Shown piece by piece: positions 17,432-25,348 of a DNA stretch of 64,000 nucleotides. Origin of the DNA: Duganella guangzhouensis (GTDB taxonomy: Bacteria > Pseudomonadota > Gammaproteobacteria > Burkholderiales > Burkholderiaceae_D); NCBI RefSeq assembly GCF_009674535.1, contig NZ_WKJK01000012.1, forward strand, positions 124,001-188,000, given 5' to 3'. A program made the position numbers and the translations under genes. The notes below the pieces were generated by a model, which worked only from the letters and a program-made list of their open reading frames with translations, did no database searches and was not told where the DNA came from. Numbering within the stretch: the first letter of the stretch is position 1; every line of letters starts with the position of its first letter.

Positions 17432-17687
17432 CGCTTACATCACCCTCAGCATTAACGCGCGCTGCGTGGAAGTGGATCCCGGCGTGACCGTGGCCGCCGC
17501 CATCGCCATGGCCGGCAGCGGCGTCACTCGCCGCTCGGTCAGCGGCGCCGCGCGCGCGCCCCTGTGCGGCATGGGAATTTGCCAGGAATGCCGCGTCACC
17601 ATCGACGGCGTGCCGCATCAGCTGTCGTGCCAGACCCTGTGTGCCGAGGGCATGCACGTGGTCACCGCCAGCGAGGGAACAGCATGA
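17424..17687 (+). CDS. lhpF: (2Fe-2S)-binding subunit of D-hydroxyproline dehydrogenase
   Basis: An 87-aa ferredoxin-like protein with C48-x4-C53-x2-C56 and C69 (CGMGICQEC then LSCQTLC), the pattern of a plant-type [2Fe-2S] cluster, as in the small subunits of HcnA/LhpF-type dehydrogenases. It would pass electrons between the two flavoprotein subunits or on to the respiratory chain. It overlaps the preceding gene by 8 bases and the next by 4 (ATGA), so the three subunits are tightly coupled. Confidence 0.85.
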   Translation: MTDAYITLSINARCVEVDPGVTVAAAIAMAGSGVTRRSVSGAARAPLCGMGICQECRVTIDGVPHQLSCQTLCAEGMHVVTASEGTA

Positions 17688-18946
17688 AGCACTATGAGGT
17701 ACTGGTGGTCGGCGCTGGCCCGGCGGGCCTGGCGGCAGCCCATGCGGCGATGACGCAGGGTGCGCGGGTTGGCATCGTCGACGACAATCCGCTGGCCGGT
17801 GGCCAGATCTGGCGCGGCGGTCCTGACTTGCAGGCCGACGCCCGCGCGCCGCAGTTGTGGAGCGCGTTGCGCGCCTCCGATCTGGTTGAGTATCTGCCGC
17901 AAACGCGCGTGCTGTACGCGCTGCAGCCAGGCCAGGTGAAGGTGCAGAGCCCGACCGATGCGGCCACGCTGCAATACGACCGATTGATTCTGGCGACCGG
18001 CGCGCGCGAGCGCCTGTTGCCCTTCCCTGGCTGGACCCTGCCCGGCGTGACCGGCGCCGGCGGCCTGCAAGCGCTGGCCAAGGGTGGCTATCCGCTGCAA
18101 GGCAAGCGCGTGGTGGTGGCCGGCAGCGGTCCGCTGCTGCTGGCATCGGCCGCCACCTTGCGCAGCAAGGGTGCGCAGATCGTCGCCATCGTCGAACAGG
18201 CGGCCACGCCGGCGTTGATCGGCTTCGGTCTCGGCCTGCTGGCGACGCCGTCCAAGATTACCCAGGCCATGCAGCTGATGTCGGATCTGAGCGGCGTGCC
18301 GTATCTGCGCAACAGCTACGTGCATTCGGCGCATGGCGACGGCACGCTGCAATCGGTGCAGATCCAGCGCGGCAGCGAGCGCGAACTCCACACCCTGCAA
18401 TGCGATTACCTCGCCTGCGGCTACGGCCTGTTGCCCAACGTGGAACTGGCGCAGGCACTGGGCTGCGCCGTCATCTCACAGGAACAGCGCACCGTGGTGC
18501 AGGTCGACGAGTGGCAGCAGACATCGGTGCCCGGCGTCTACTGCGCCGGCGAAGGCACAGGTGTCGGCGGGGTCGATCTGGCGCTGGCCGAAGGCCGCAT
18601 CGCCGGCCTGGCCGCCACTGGACATCAAGCTGACGCGAAAACGGTGTTTGCGGAACGCGCGCGCTGGCAGAAATTCGCCGCGCGGCTGGCGCGCGCGTTT
18701 GCGCTGCGGCCGGAAGTGCGCACGCTGGCCGGCGACGACACCGTGGTCTGTCGCTGCGAAGACGTCTGCCACGGCGAGCTGCGCACCCACACCGGCTGGC
18801 GCAGCGCCAAGCTGCAGAGCCGTTGCGGCATGGGGCCATGCCAGGGCCGCATCTGCGGCGGCGCCACCGAGATTCTGTATGGCTGGCGTCCGGATGCGGT
18901 GCGCATGCCGGTATCGCCGGCGCGGATTGGCACCCTGATCGAATAA
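17684..18946 (+). CDS. lhpE: NAD(P)/FAD-dependent oxidoreductase subunit with C-terminal BFD-like [2Fe-2S] domain
   Basis: A 420-aa flavoprotein of the HcnB/LhpE type. A first dinucleotide motif (VVGAGPAGLAAA, G10/G12/G15) and a second one near residues 140-150 (VVVAGSGPLLLAS) give a pyridine-nucleotide-disulfide reductase-like core. The C-terminal segment has C356-x-C358 and C381-x4-C386 (CRCEDVC, RCGMGPCQGRICGG), a bacterioferritin-associated-ferredoxin-like [2Fe-2S] site. It is the last gene of the operon and is followed by a rho-independent terminator. The downstream pathway enzymes (deaminase LhpC, semialdehyde dehydrogenase LhpG) are not in the window. Confidence 0.83.
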   Translation: MKHYEVLVVGAGPAGLAAAHAAMTQGARVGIVDDNPLAGGQIWRGGPDLQADARAPQLWSALRASDLVEYLPQTRVLYALQPGQVKVQSPTDAATLQYDRLILATGARERLLPFPGWTLPGVTGAGGLQALAKGGYPLQGKRVVVAGSGPLLLASAATLRSKGAQIVAIVEQAATPALIGFGLGLLATPSKITQAMQLMSDLSGVPYLRNSYVHSAHGDGTLQSVQIQRGSERELHTLQCDYLACGYGLLPNVELAQALGCAVISQEQRTVVQVDEWQQTSVPGVYCAGEGTGVGGVDLALAEGRIAGLAATGHQADAKTVFAERARWQKFAARLARAFALRPEVRTLAGDDTVVCRCEDVCHGELRTHTGWRSAKLQSRCGMGPCQGRICGGATEILYGWRPDAVRMPVSPARIGTLIE

Positions 18947-18972
18947 ACGTTGTACCCTCCTCCCCCACCTTC

Positions 18973-18999
18973 GCGCCGGCACTCCCGGCGCTTTTTTTT
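18973..18999 (+). terminator. Rho-independent terminator of the hydroxyproline operon
   Basis: Perfect 7-bp GC stem (GCGCCGG / CCGGCGC) with a 5-base loop, followed by eight T. It lies 26 bases after the lhpE-type stop and abuts the 3' end of the convergent LacI gene. Confidence 0.9.
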
Positions 19000-19987
19000 A
19001 GCGCTTGAGGGTGGAGCCGCGCAGGATCAGCTGCGGTTCGATGATGGTGGTGGACGGCGGCGCTTTGCCGTCAATGGTGGCGATCAGTTTTTCCATCGCC
19101 GCCGCGCCCATGCGCTCGCTCTGCAGGTCGACCGTGGTCAGTGGCGGCGAAGTGTATAAACCGTATGGGATATTATCGAAGCTGCCGACCGAGATATCTT
19201 CCGGCAGCTTGAAGCCCAGCGCCTGCGCGGCCTTCATAAAGCCCAGCGCCATCAGATCGTTATAGCAGATCAGCGCGTCCGGATGCTCGGCGCCCATCAT
19301 GATGATCGAGGCCACGCGTTCGCCTTCGGCTGCCGTCGGCGCCTCGCCGTGATAAACGGTCAGCTCCAGATCATGCGCGGCCAGGCATTCGCGGATGCTG
19401 GCCAGGCGCTCTTCATCGCGGCGCGAACGCGGGAAGCTCAGATAGGCGATGCGCTTGTGGCCTTGCGTGACCAGGTGGCGCGCCAGCATGTCGGCGCCAC
19501 GATGGTCGTCGCTGATCACCCACGGGATTTCCAGCCGGTTCAGGCGGCCGAAGAACACCAGCGGCTTGCCCAGATCCGTCATCCAATCCATCTCGGATTC
19601 CAGCATGCGCGAAAACACCAGCATGCCGTCCACGCGCCGGCTCAGCGCTTCCAGCAACGGCCGTTCGCGGCCGGGATTTTCTTCGGTGTCGACCAGCAGC
19701 AGCGTATAGCCGGCAGCCAGCGCTACCCGATTGGCGCCCTTGACGATGCTGGTGAAGTGCGGATTGCCGACGTCCAGCACCGACAGGCCGATGCTCTTGG
19801 TGCGGCCGGTGATCATCGATGCGGCCAGCGGATTGGAACGGTAGCCCAGCTTGGCGATCACCTCCGTGATGGTCGCTTCCACTTGCGGCGAGAAGCGCTG
19901 CGCACCGTTGACGAACTTGGAGACGGTGGCCGTGGAGACGCCGGCGGCGGCGGCCACGTCACGGATGGTTGCTACGTTTTTCTTCAT
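18998..19987 (-). CDS. LacI family transcriptional regulator
   Basis: A 329-aa repressor. The N-terminal helix-turn-helix is clear (TIRDVAAAAGVSTATVSKFVNG, residues about 7-28), followed by the hinge (LGYRSNPLAASM) and a periplasmic-binding-protein-like sugar domain (about 63-329, with SVGSFDNIPYGLYTSPPLTTV). It lies downstream of, and in the same direction as, the hexuronate transporter gene with a 99-base gap, so that transporter is the most likely target. The effector is unknown; a uronate or aldonate is plausible from context. Confidence 0.9.
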   Translation of the reverse strand: MKKNVATIRDVAAAAGVSTATVSKFVNGAQRFSPQVEATITEVIAKLGYRSNPLAASMITGRTKSIGLSVLDVGNPHFTSIVKGANRVALAAGYTLLLVDTEENPGRERPLLEALSRRVDGMLVFSRMLESEMDWMTDLGKPLVFFGRLNRLEIPWVISDDHRGADMLARHLVTQGHKRIAYLSFPRSRRDEERLASIRECLAAHDLELTVYHGEAPTAAEGERVASIIMMGAEHPDALICYNDLMALGFMKAAQALGFKLPEDISVGSFDNIPYGLYTSPPLTTVDLQSERMGAAAMEKLIATIDGKAPPSTTIIEPQLILRGSTLKR

Positions 19988-20052
19988 TTTTCAGACTGTC
20001 GGAATGGCCCGGCGCCGGCGCGCCAAAAGACAATCTTATCATGACGGCATGG

Positions 20053-20080
20053 CCGCGCCGCCGGTCATGCGGCGGCGCGG
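20053..20080. repeat. Perfect GC-rich inverted repeat between exuT-like and lacI-type genes
   Basis: Ten-base arms CCGCGCCGCC / GGCGGCGCGG around an 8-base loop. It lies just downstream of the transporter stop on the minus strand, where a 3' stem would be expected. No T-run follows, so it may attenuate or protect the transcript rather than end it. Confidence 0.6.
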
Positions 20081-20086
20081 TGCGCA

Positions 20087-21481
20087 TCACAGGTCGGTGA
20101 TTTCCTTGTGGCGCGGTACCAGCGCCTTCATCACTACCCAGGCGGCCAGGTAGGCCAGCGCGCAGATGGCGAACATGATCATGTAGCCGGTGTGGATGTC
20201 GTTGACCGATTTGTAGTAGTCGAACACCCAGCCACCCAGCTTGGTCAGCAGCACGCCGCCGATACCACCGGCCATGCCGCCGATGCCCACTACCGAGGCC
20301 ACGGCTTTTTGCGGGAACATGTCGGACACGGTGGTGAAGATGTTGGCCGACCATGCCTGGTGCGCCGAGGCGCCGACGCCGATCAGCAGCACCGGTATCC
20401 AGTAGCTGATCGCGCCCAGCGGCTGCGCCAGCAGCACCACCAACGGGAAGAAGGCGATCATCAGCATTGCTTTCATGCGACCGTCATACGGCGCATAGCC
20501 GCGCGACATGAAGTAGCTGGGGAACCAGCCGCCGCCGATGGAACCGATCATGGTCATGCTGTACAACACGGCCAGCGGGATGACGATGGCTTCGCCCTTC
20601 ATGCCGTACTGCGCCGACAGATAGGTCGGCAGCCAGAACAGGAAGAACCACCATACGCCGTCGGTCATGAATTTGCCGAAGGCGAAGGCCCAGGTCTGGC
20701 GATACTGCAGCAGCTTGAACCACGCTACTTTCTTGGCCGGCGCATCGGCGCTTTCAACCACCGGCGGCGCCGAGTCGCTGCGGATGTAGGCCAGTTCATC
20801 GGCCGACAGACGCTTTTGCTGCTCCGGTTTATCGTACAACCACAGCCAGAAACTCATCCAGATGAAGCCCAGCATGCCGATCATGATGAAGGCGGCCTGC
20901 CAGCCCCAGATCGCGGCCAGCAGCGGCACCGTGATTGGCGCCAGCACCGCGCCGATGTTGGCGCCGGAGTTGAAGATGCCGGTGGCGAAGGAGCGTTCTT
21001 TCTTCGGGAAGTATTCGGCGGTGGCCTTGATCGCGGCCGGGAAGTTACCGGCTTCGCCGATCGCCAGCACCGCGCGCGACACCATGAAGCCAACGATGGA
21101 CGGCACCGCCGCCACCCCAAACACGCCCAGAATGGCGACACCGACATGGCCCAGCGGCACCGAGGCTGCGTGCAGCAGCGCGCCCAGCGACCAGACCGTG
21201 ATCGCCACCACGTAGGCGGCCTTGGTGCCGATCTTGTCGACCACGCGGCCGGCGAACAGCATCGACAGCGCATACACAAACTGGAAGGCGGCGGCGATGT
21301 TGGCGTAGTCGGTATTGCTCCAACCGAATTCGATGGATAGCGAGGGGGCCAGCAAGCTCAATACCTGGCGGTCCAGATAATTGACGGTGGTGGCAAAAAA
21401 CAACAGGGCGCAAATCGTCCAGCGGTATTTACCGACAGACTGGGCCACTGCACGCGCGTTCACTGGCTCGTTCAGGTTCAT
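20087..21481 (-). CDS. MFS transporter, ExuT-like hexuronate permease
   Basis: A 464-aa inner-membrane permease with about 12 hydrophobic segments. The N-terminal signature NYLDRQVLSLLAPSLSIEFGWS and the VSRAVLAIGEAGNFPAAIKATAEYFPKKERSFATGIFNSG block are typical of the anion:cation symporter group that includes hexuronate and glucarate carriers. It would import galacturonate-type sugars released by the pectin enzymes. The start at 21481 (MNLNEPV) is preferred; the frame continues to an ATG at 21562, but the added 27 residues are hydrophilic, unlike the family, and would cover a DNA dyad. No strong ribosome site is visible at 21481, so the start is provisional. Confidence 0.85.
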   Translation of the reverse strand: MNLNEPVNARAVAQSVGKYRWTICALLFFATTVNYLDRQVLSLLAPSLSIEFGWSNTDYANIAAAFQFVYALSMLFAGRVVDKIGTKAAYVVAITVWSLGALLHAASVPLGHVGVAILGVFGVAAVPSIVGFMVSRAVLAIGEAGNFPAAIKATAEYFPKKERSFATGIFNSGANIGAVLAPITVPLLAAIWGWQAAFIMIGMLGFIWMSFWLWLYDKPEQQKRLSADELAYIRSDSAPPVVESADAPAKKVAWFKLLQYRQTWAFAFGKFMTDGVWWFFLFWLPTYLSAQYGMKGEAIVIPLAVLYSMTMIGSIGGGWFPSYFMSRGYAPYDGRMKAMLMIAFFPLVVLLAQPLGAISYWIPVLLIGVGASAHQAWSANIFTTVSDMFPQKAVASVVGIGGMAGGIGGVLLTKLGGWVFDYYKSVNDIHTGYMIMFAICALAYLAAWVVMKALVPRHKEITDL

Positions 21482-21510
21482 GGCATCACTTATAGTTGGG
21501 AATTTTTGTG

Positions 21511-21537
21511 ATGATCTCTCGGTCTCCACGAGATCAT
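21511..21537. promoter_or_regulatory. Dyad ATGATCTC-N11-GAGATCAT upstream of the ExuT-like gene
   Basis: Two perfect 8-base inverted arms (21511-21518 and 21530-21537) separated by 11 bases, 30-56 bases upstream of the preferred transporter start on the minus strand. It could be an operator or a leader stem. The position favours the shorter coding start. No regulator can be assigned from sequence alone. Confidence 0.4.
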
Positions 21538-21612
21538 GCTTTAGTCGTATGTCATCGTACAACCACTACCGATGCGAAGCAAGCAAAATCATAGGCCCGC
21601 TTCGCAAGTGAT

Positions 21613-21625
21613 GTAAAACGTTTAC
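21613..21625. promoter_or_regulatory. Palindrome GTAAAACGTTTAC, candidate LacI-family operator
   Basis: Inverted 5-base arms GTAAA/TTTAC around ACG. AT-rich arms with a central CG are a common form of LacI-family operators. It sits about 130 bases upstream of the ExuT-like start and overlaps the stop codon of the MHS transporter gene (21622-21624). The LacI gene 1.6 kb away is the obvious candidate binder; this is inference. Confidence 0.35.
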
Positions 21626-22881
21626 TTAACCTTCACCGGAAGCAGCGCCAACAGGCTGATCACGGCCGCCGCCGACAGGTAATAGCCGACGTATTGCAGA
21701 CCATAATGGGTCGCCAGCCAGGTGGCGGCATACGGCGCCAGCGAGGCACCCAGAATGCCGGCCAGGTTGAAGGTCAGCGAGGCGCCGGTGTAACGCACCT
21801 CGGCCGGGAACAGTTCCGACAAGATGGTGCCGAGCGGGCCGTAGGTCAGCCCCATCAGGCCCAGGCCCAGCGACAGGAAGATGGTGACTTCCAGCGGATC
21901 GCCCGAGCCGAACATCGGCCCCAGCGCCAGGCCAAACACGGCAATCGCGGCCGAGACCCAGATCAGCGTGGTGCGGCGGCCCTTGCGGTCGGCCCAGATG
22001 GCCGAGAAGGGTATCGTCAGCGCAAAGAAGAACACCGCGAACAATTGCAGCACCAGGAAGTTCTGGCGCGAGAACTTGAGCGCGCTGGTGCCCCAGCTCA
22101 GCGCGAACACCGTCATCAGGTAGAACAGCACAAAGGTGGCCAGCGCGATCAGCGTGCCCAGCACCAGCGGCACGCGATGCTGCTGCCACACCGCCAGCAC
22201 CGGCACCTTGACCCGCTCGTTCTTGTCCAGCACCTTCTGGAAGTCCGGGGTTTCATGGATTTTCAGGCGGATGTACAGGCCCACGATCACCAGCAGCGAG
22301 CTGGCCAGGAAAGGAATGCGCCAGCCGTAGGCAAAGAATTCGGCGTCGCTGAGCAGTTGGCTCAGCAGCAGGAAGATGCCGCCCGACAGGAAGAAGCCGA
22401 TCGGCGCGCCCAGCTGCGGGAACATGCCGTACCAGGCGCGCTTGCCCGGCGGCGCGTTCTCGGTGGCCAGCAGCACCGCGCCGCCCCACTCGCCACCCAG
22501 GCCCAGGCCCTGGCCGAAGCGGCACAGCGCCAGCAGCGCCGGCGCCAGCGTGCCGATGCTGGCGTAGGTCGGCAACAGGCCGATCACCACCGTCGAGACA
22601 CCCATGGTCAGCAGCGCCGCCACCAGCGTCGCCTTGCGGCCGACGCGGTCGCCAAAGTGGCCGAACACGGCCGAGCCTACCGGACGCGCGAAAAAGGCGA
22701 TCGCGAATGTGGCCAGCGATTGCAGCGTGGCCGCCGCCGGATCGCTGGCGGGGAAGAACAACTTGGGGAACACCAGCACGGCGGCGGTGGCGTAGATGTA
22801 GAAATCGAAGAACTCAATCGTCGTGCCGATCAGGCTTGCGAACAAGACTGTGGCTGCGGAATTGGTCTTGGGCTGACTCAT
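21622..22881 (-). CDS. MFS transporter, metabolite:H+ symporter (MHS/ProP-like) family
   Basis: A 419-aa permease with about 12 membrane segments. MHS markers are GTTIEFFDFYIYATAA near the N-terminus, FGHFGDRVGRKATL in the loop 2-3 region and GLGLGGEWGGAVLLATEN in the fourth segment. Family members carry proline/betaine, citrate, shikimate or dicarboxylates. Given the hydroxyproline operon nearby, a proline-like substrate is possible but not shown. An AGGAG site lies about 8-12 bases before the ATG. It is followed after 140 bases by the ExuT-like gene in the same direction. Confidence 0.87.
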   Translation of the reverse strand: MSQPKTNSAATVLFASLIGTTIEFFDFYIYATAAVLVFPKLFFPASDPAAATLQSLATFAIAFFARPVGSAVFGHFGDRVGRKATLVAALLTMGVSTVVIGLLPTYASIGTLAPALLALCRFGQGLGLGGEWGGAVLLATENAPPGKRAWYGMFPQLGAPIGFFLSGGIFLLLSQLLSDAEFFAYGWRIPFLASSLLVIVGLYIRLKIHETPDFQKVLDKNERVKVPVLAVWQQHRVPLVLGTLIALATFVLFYLMTVFALSWGTSALKFSRQNFLVLQLFAVFFFALTIPFSAIWADRKGRRTTLIWVSAAIAVFGLALGPMFGSGDPLEVTIFLSLGLGLMGLTYGPLGTILSELFPAEVRYTGASLTFNLAGILGASLAPYAATWLATHYGLQYVGYYLSAAAVISLLALLPVKVK

Positions 22882-22952
22882 GCTGGAGGCTCCTGCTTAT
22901 TGTAGGTGTGCGGGCCATCATACACACCCCCTTGCAGGATTGCCAAGCATGG

Positions 22953-23273
22953 TTAAGCGTCAATTTGTGCAAAGGCCGCCGAGATGTCGCCTGCTTTCAA
23001 CGGCCGCACCAGACGCGCCACTTCCTGGCCGTCGCGCAGGAAAATCAGGGTCGGCCACAGCTTGACGCGGAACGAGCGGCCCAGCGGACGGCCTGGGCCG
23101 TCTTCGACCTTGTAATGGGCGACGCCAGCGTGATCCTGGAAAGCCTGCTCCAGCGGCGCCTGCGCCGCCATGCAATGGCCGCACCAGTTGGCGCCGAACT
23201 CCAGCATCACCGCGCCTGCCATGGCGTCGAACTCGGCGCGCTGTGGCGCTTCGGGTATATAACGTGTCTTCAT
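22953..23273 (-). CDS. Thioredoxin-family protein with CGHC active site
   Basis: A 106-aa thioredoxin fold protein. The redox motif is W30-CGHC (C31, C34) instead of the CGPC of classical thioredoxin, a change that usually makes the pair more oxidising. The cis-proline segment is LWPTLIFLRDGQEV. No signal peptide is visible, so it is probably cytoplasmic. The start at 23273 overlaps the chaN-type stop by 4 bases (ATGA) with AGGTAAAG just upstream; a GTG at 23291 in the same frame is less likely. Confidence 0.85.
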   Translation of the reverse strand: MKTRYIPEAPQRAEFDAMAGAVMLEFGANWCGHCMAAQAPLEQAFQDHAGVAHYKVEDGPGRPLGRSFRVKLWPTLIFLRDGQEVARLVRPLKAGDISAAFAQIDA

Positions 23274-24124
23274 TTCTTTACCTGTTTGCACGGGTCGTCG
23301 CGTTGCTGCGTCGCCAGTGGCTGCAAGCTGTCATAGCGGCCATCGTTGTCACGGCCCTCGACGAAACCGATGCTGTGCACCTTCAGCGTCGGCGCCGCCT
23401 CGTGCAGCCAATAGCCGACGCCGATGTCCTTGCGCACGTGGCCATTGCCGGCGATCAGCACCACATCGCGCGGCAGCTGGTCGCGGATGATCTTGGCCAT
23501 CCAGATATCGCGCGACACCTGGGCGTCGACCATGCCGCCAACCATCATGTCCGGCAGCATATTGCAGTGGCCCGCCACGATTTCCTGTTGTTGAGCGGCG
23601 CGCAGCGCGGCCGGCAGCGGCTGGTCCAGCCGGTATTCCTTGATGCTTTGCGGATCGAAGCTGGACTTGATGCCGTCGCGCACCACGCGCGAGGCGTCGG
23701 CGCGCGACAGATTGCCGGCCACCAACTGCAGCTTGTGGTCCAGCGCCAGCTGAATCACAGGATAATACAATTGCCAATCCCAGCGCGCACCGCCCGCCAC
23801 CTGGATCACGCACTGGGCGTCGGCACAGCCTTTTTGCGCCTTGGCCAGCAAATCCTGGTTTTCGCGGTCGAACTGCTCCATCACGATGACTGGCTGCCAG
23901 CCCGCCTCCACCCGCTGCCGTAACAATTCGTAACGCAGTTTATGACCCTGGCTATTGTCATGCACTTCACCCAGCAGCAATACTTGAGGGTTGCCTGCAG
24001 GAAGCAATTGAGCGCTTGGAACGGTGACCGGCGCCGCGCCGCGCGGGCTGGCGCAGCCTGCGAACAACACCGCAACGGCCAGCGTCAAAGTCAATTGTAT
24101 TCTGCGGCTATATGTGGAAAGCAT
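23270..24124 (-). CDS. ChaN family lipoprotein (DUF399)
   Basis: A predicted 284-aa outer-membrane-associated lipoprotein of the ChaN/PhuW family, some members of which bind haem and are linked to iron uptake. The signal ends in the lipobox FAGC (C24). Family motifs are LLLGEVHDNSQGH near residue 55, VIVMEQFDRENQDLL, and AGNGHVRKDIGVGYWL near the C-terminus. The start at 24124 gives a normal lipoprotein signal; an in-frame ATG at 24145 would add seven residues. It is the first gene of a pair with the thioredoxin-like gene, and lies divergent from the PEP-CTERM gene across about 250 bases. Confidence 0.82.
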   Translation of the reverse strand: MLSTYSRRIQLTLTLAVAVLFAGCASPRGAAPVTVPSAQLLPAGNPQVLLLGEVHDNSQGHKLRYELLRQRVEAGWQPVIVMEQFDRENQDLLAKAQKGCADAQCVIQVAGGARWDWQLYYPVIQLALDHKLQLVAGNLSRADASRVVRDGIKSSFDPQSIKEYRLDQPLPAALRAAQQQEIVAGHCNMLPDMMVGGMVDAQVSRDIWMAKIIRDQLPRDVVLIAGNGHVRKDIGVGYWLHEAAPTLKVHSIGFVEGRDNDGRYDSLQPLATQQRDDPCKQVKK

Positions 24125-24377
24125 CTGATTAGCCCAAATGTGCATCGAAATAAATGGTTGAAGAAGTGTAAATCATCTGCGCCACTGGGAAGCGGCTAAC
24201 AGTTGTTGTTGCGGCGCAAAATTTCGTTATGCCAAAAGAAAAACAGATGGCAAATTGTTACGCCATATGGTTTAATAGCAGAACGGTAGCAAGTGTCAGA
24301 CGCCTGCGCCGTTAATTTACAGTTGGTGTATTAAACCGACCTTAACTTCCTGCTCAAAACAATGCCAGGAGTGAATC

Positions 24378-24725
24378 GTGAAAGTTTTGTCCTTGATCTC
24401 GACAGCTTTATTTGCTTTAAGCCTAGCCGGCGCCGTACAGGCAGCCCCAGCCGCACCTGCCGCAAAAGCCAATGTTGCAACTGCAACAATCGTCCTTGCA
24501 CATTGCGAGGAAAACGCCACTGCACCCTGCAGCATGGATGCCCCAGCCCACACCGGCGAGAACGACCCCAACACCCTGCCGCCCGCCAGCCATCAGAAGC
24601 AGGCTCAAGCCGAGCCGGCCACGCCGGTGCCGGAACCGCAAACCTGCGTCATGCTGATGCTGGGCCTGGTGGTACTCGGTTTCGCCACCCGCCGCAATTC
24701 GTCTTCCGAAAAATTCAGCGACTGA
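24378..24725 (+). CDS. Small PEP-CTERM sorting-domain exoprotein
   Basis: A 115-aa exported protein. It has an N-terminal Sec signal (cleavage likely after AVQA, about residue 22), a short Ala/Pro-rich mature region with two cysteines (C43, C51), and a C-terminal PEP-CTERM tripartite signal: VPEP, a hydrophobic helix (about 90-103), then ATRR. Such proteins are processed by exosortase and released to the surface or matrix. The start is GTG at 24378 with CCAGGAG 6-7 bases upstream. A strong terminator follows the stop, so it is a single-gene transcript. The function of the mature part is unknown. Confidence 0.85.
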   Translation: MKVLSLISTALFALSLAGAVQAAPAAPAAKANVATATIVLAHCEENATAPCSMDAPAHTGENDPNTLPPASHQKQAQAEPATPVPEPQTCVMLMLGLVVLGFATRRNSSSEKFSD

Positions 24726-24746
24726 ATCTGACGTCGCGCCGCAGCC

Positions 24747-24775
24747 AAAAATCCCGCCGCATGCGGGATTTTTTT
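24747..24775 (+). terminator. Rho-independent terminator after the PEP-CTERM gene
   Basis: ATCCCGC / GCGGGAT stem extended by A-run and T-run (AAAAA before, TTTTTTT after) with a 5-base loop. Its symmetry would also allow it to end the minus-strand transcript from 24774-24941. Confidence 0.9.
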
Positions 24776-24941
24776 ATAGGCATACCGCGCGGATATTGCT
24801 GAGCGCGATGCCATGCATCAGGGCGCGAAACACACAACCCAGCTTATGCCACCCATCATCGGTGGTCACCACCGCAAACACCGCCAATGCCAGTACCACG
24901 CCTGCCAGAATCAGCAGACCTTTAATCGTTTCTTTGTTCAT
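24774..24941 (-). CDS. Putative 55-aa single-pass membrane peptide
   Basis: Short open frame found by reading the gap between the PEP-CTERM and DUF3224 genes. It starts with MNKETIKGLLILAGVVLALA: a charged N-terminus, then one hydrophobic helix (about residues 8-26), followed by a short tail with two cysteines. It starts 9 bases after the DUF3224 stop on the same strand, with AGAAG just upstream of the ATG, so it would be the third gene of the histidine kinase operon. Its stop codon lies in the bidirectional terminator. No family is recognised; it may be a chance frame, but position, start and terminator are all as expected for a gene. Confidence 0.5.
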   Translation of the reverse strand: MNKETIKGLLILAGVVLALAVFAVVTTDDGWHKLGCVFRALMHGIALSNIRAVCL

Positions 24942-24950
24942 ACTTCTATT

Positions 24951-25340
24951 TTATAGGGTGTAATCGAGATCGTAGTAGTGCTTGCCATCCTCGATGCGAA
25001 TCCGCAGCGTGCCGCTCAGGCCGCTCAAGTCGCCGCTGCCCGAATCGGGCACCACCGCCACGGTCAACGCCGGCGCGCCGCGCGTCATGACGCCGGTGTG
25101 GTGTAACAGGAAGGAACCGCTGCGGCCGTCCAGCGTGCCGCTGACGCGCTCCACCGCGACGTAGACACCGGAACCCAGCGCCCGGTCCAGCTGCGCCAAC
25201 ATCTCGCCTTTGCCCTCGGCCTGCAGCGCGCCGTGATAGCGCTTGTCCAGCGACATGCGGCCGATACCGCTGTCGGCGGCGACGGCCGACATGGTCTCGG
25301 GCTGCATCACGACCGTAAATTCTCCACTGACGATGGGCAT
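24951..25340 (-). CDS. DUF3224 domain protein
   Basis: A 129-aa protein of the DUF3224 family (single beta-barrel-like domain, function unknown). Recognisable segments are DKRYHGALQAEGKGEML, GSGVYVAVERVSGTLDGRSGSFLLHH, VVPDSGSGDLSGLSGTLRIRI and GKHYYDLDYTL. The start at 25340 (MPIVSGEF) fits the family; the frame extends upstream into the histidine kinase gene but those residues are unrelated. It begins 8 bases after the kinase stop. Confidence 0.8.
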   Translation of the reverse strand: MPIVSGEFTVVMQPETMSAVAADSGIGRMSLDKRYHGALQAEGKGEMLAQLDRALGSGVYVAVERVSGTLDGRSGSFLLHHTGVMTRGAPALTVAVVPDSGSGDLSGLSGTLRIRIEDGKHYYDLDYTL

Positions 25341-25348
25341 GGCGGTCC

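Noticed and set aside
20053..20080. GC hairpin after the ExuT-like gene as a rho-independent terminator
   Set aside because: No T-run follows on either strand, so it is listed only as an inverted repeat.
21482..21562. A longer ExuT-like protein beginning at 21562
   Set aside because: The extra 27 residues are hydrophilic, unlike the family, and contain the DNA dyad at 21511-21537; no better ribosome site supports it.
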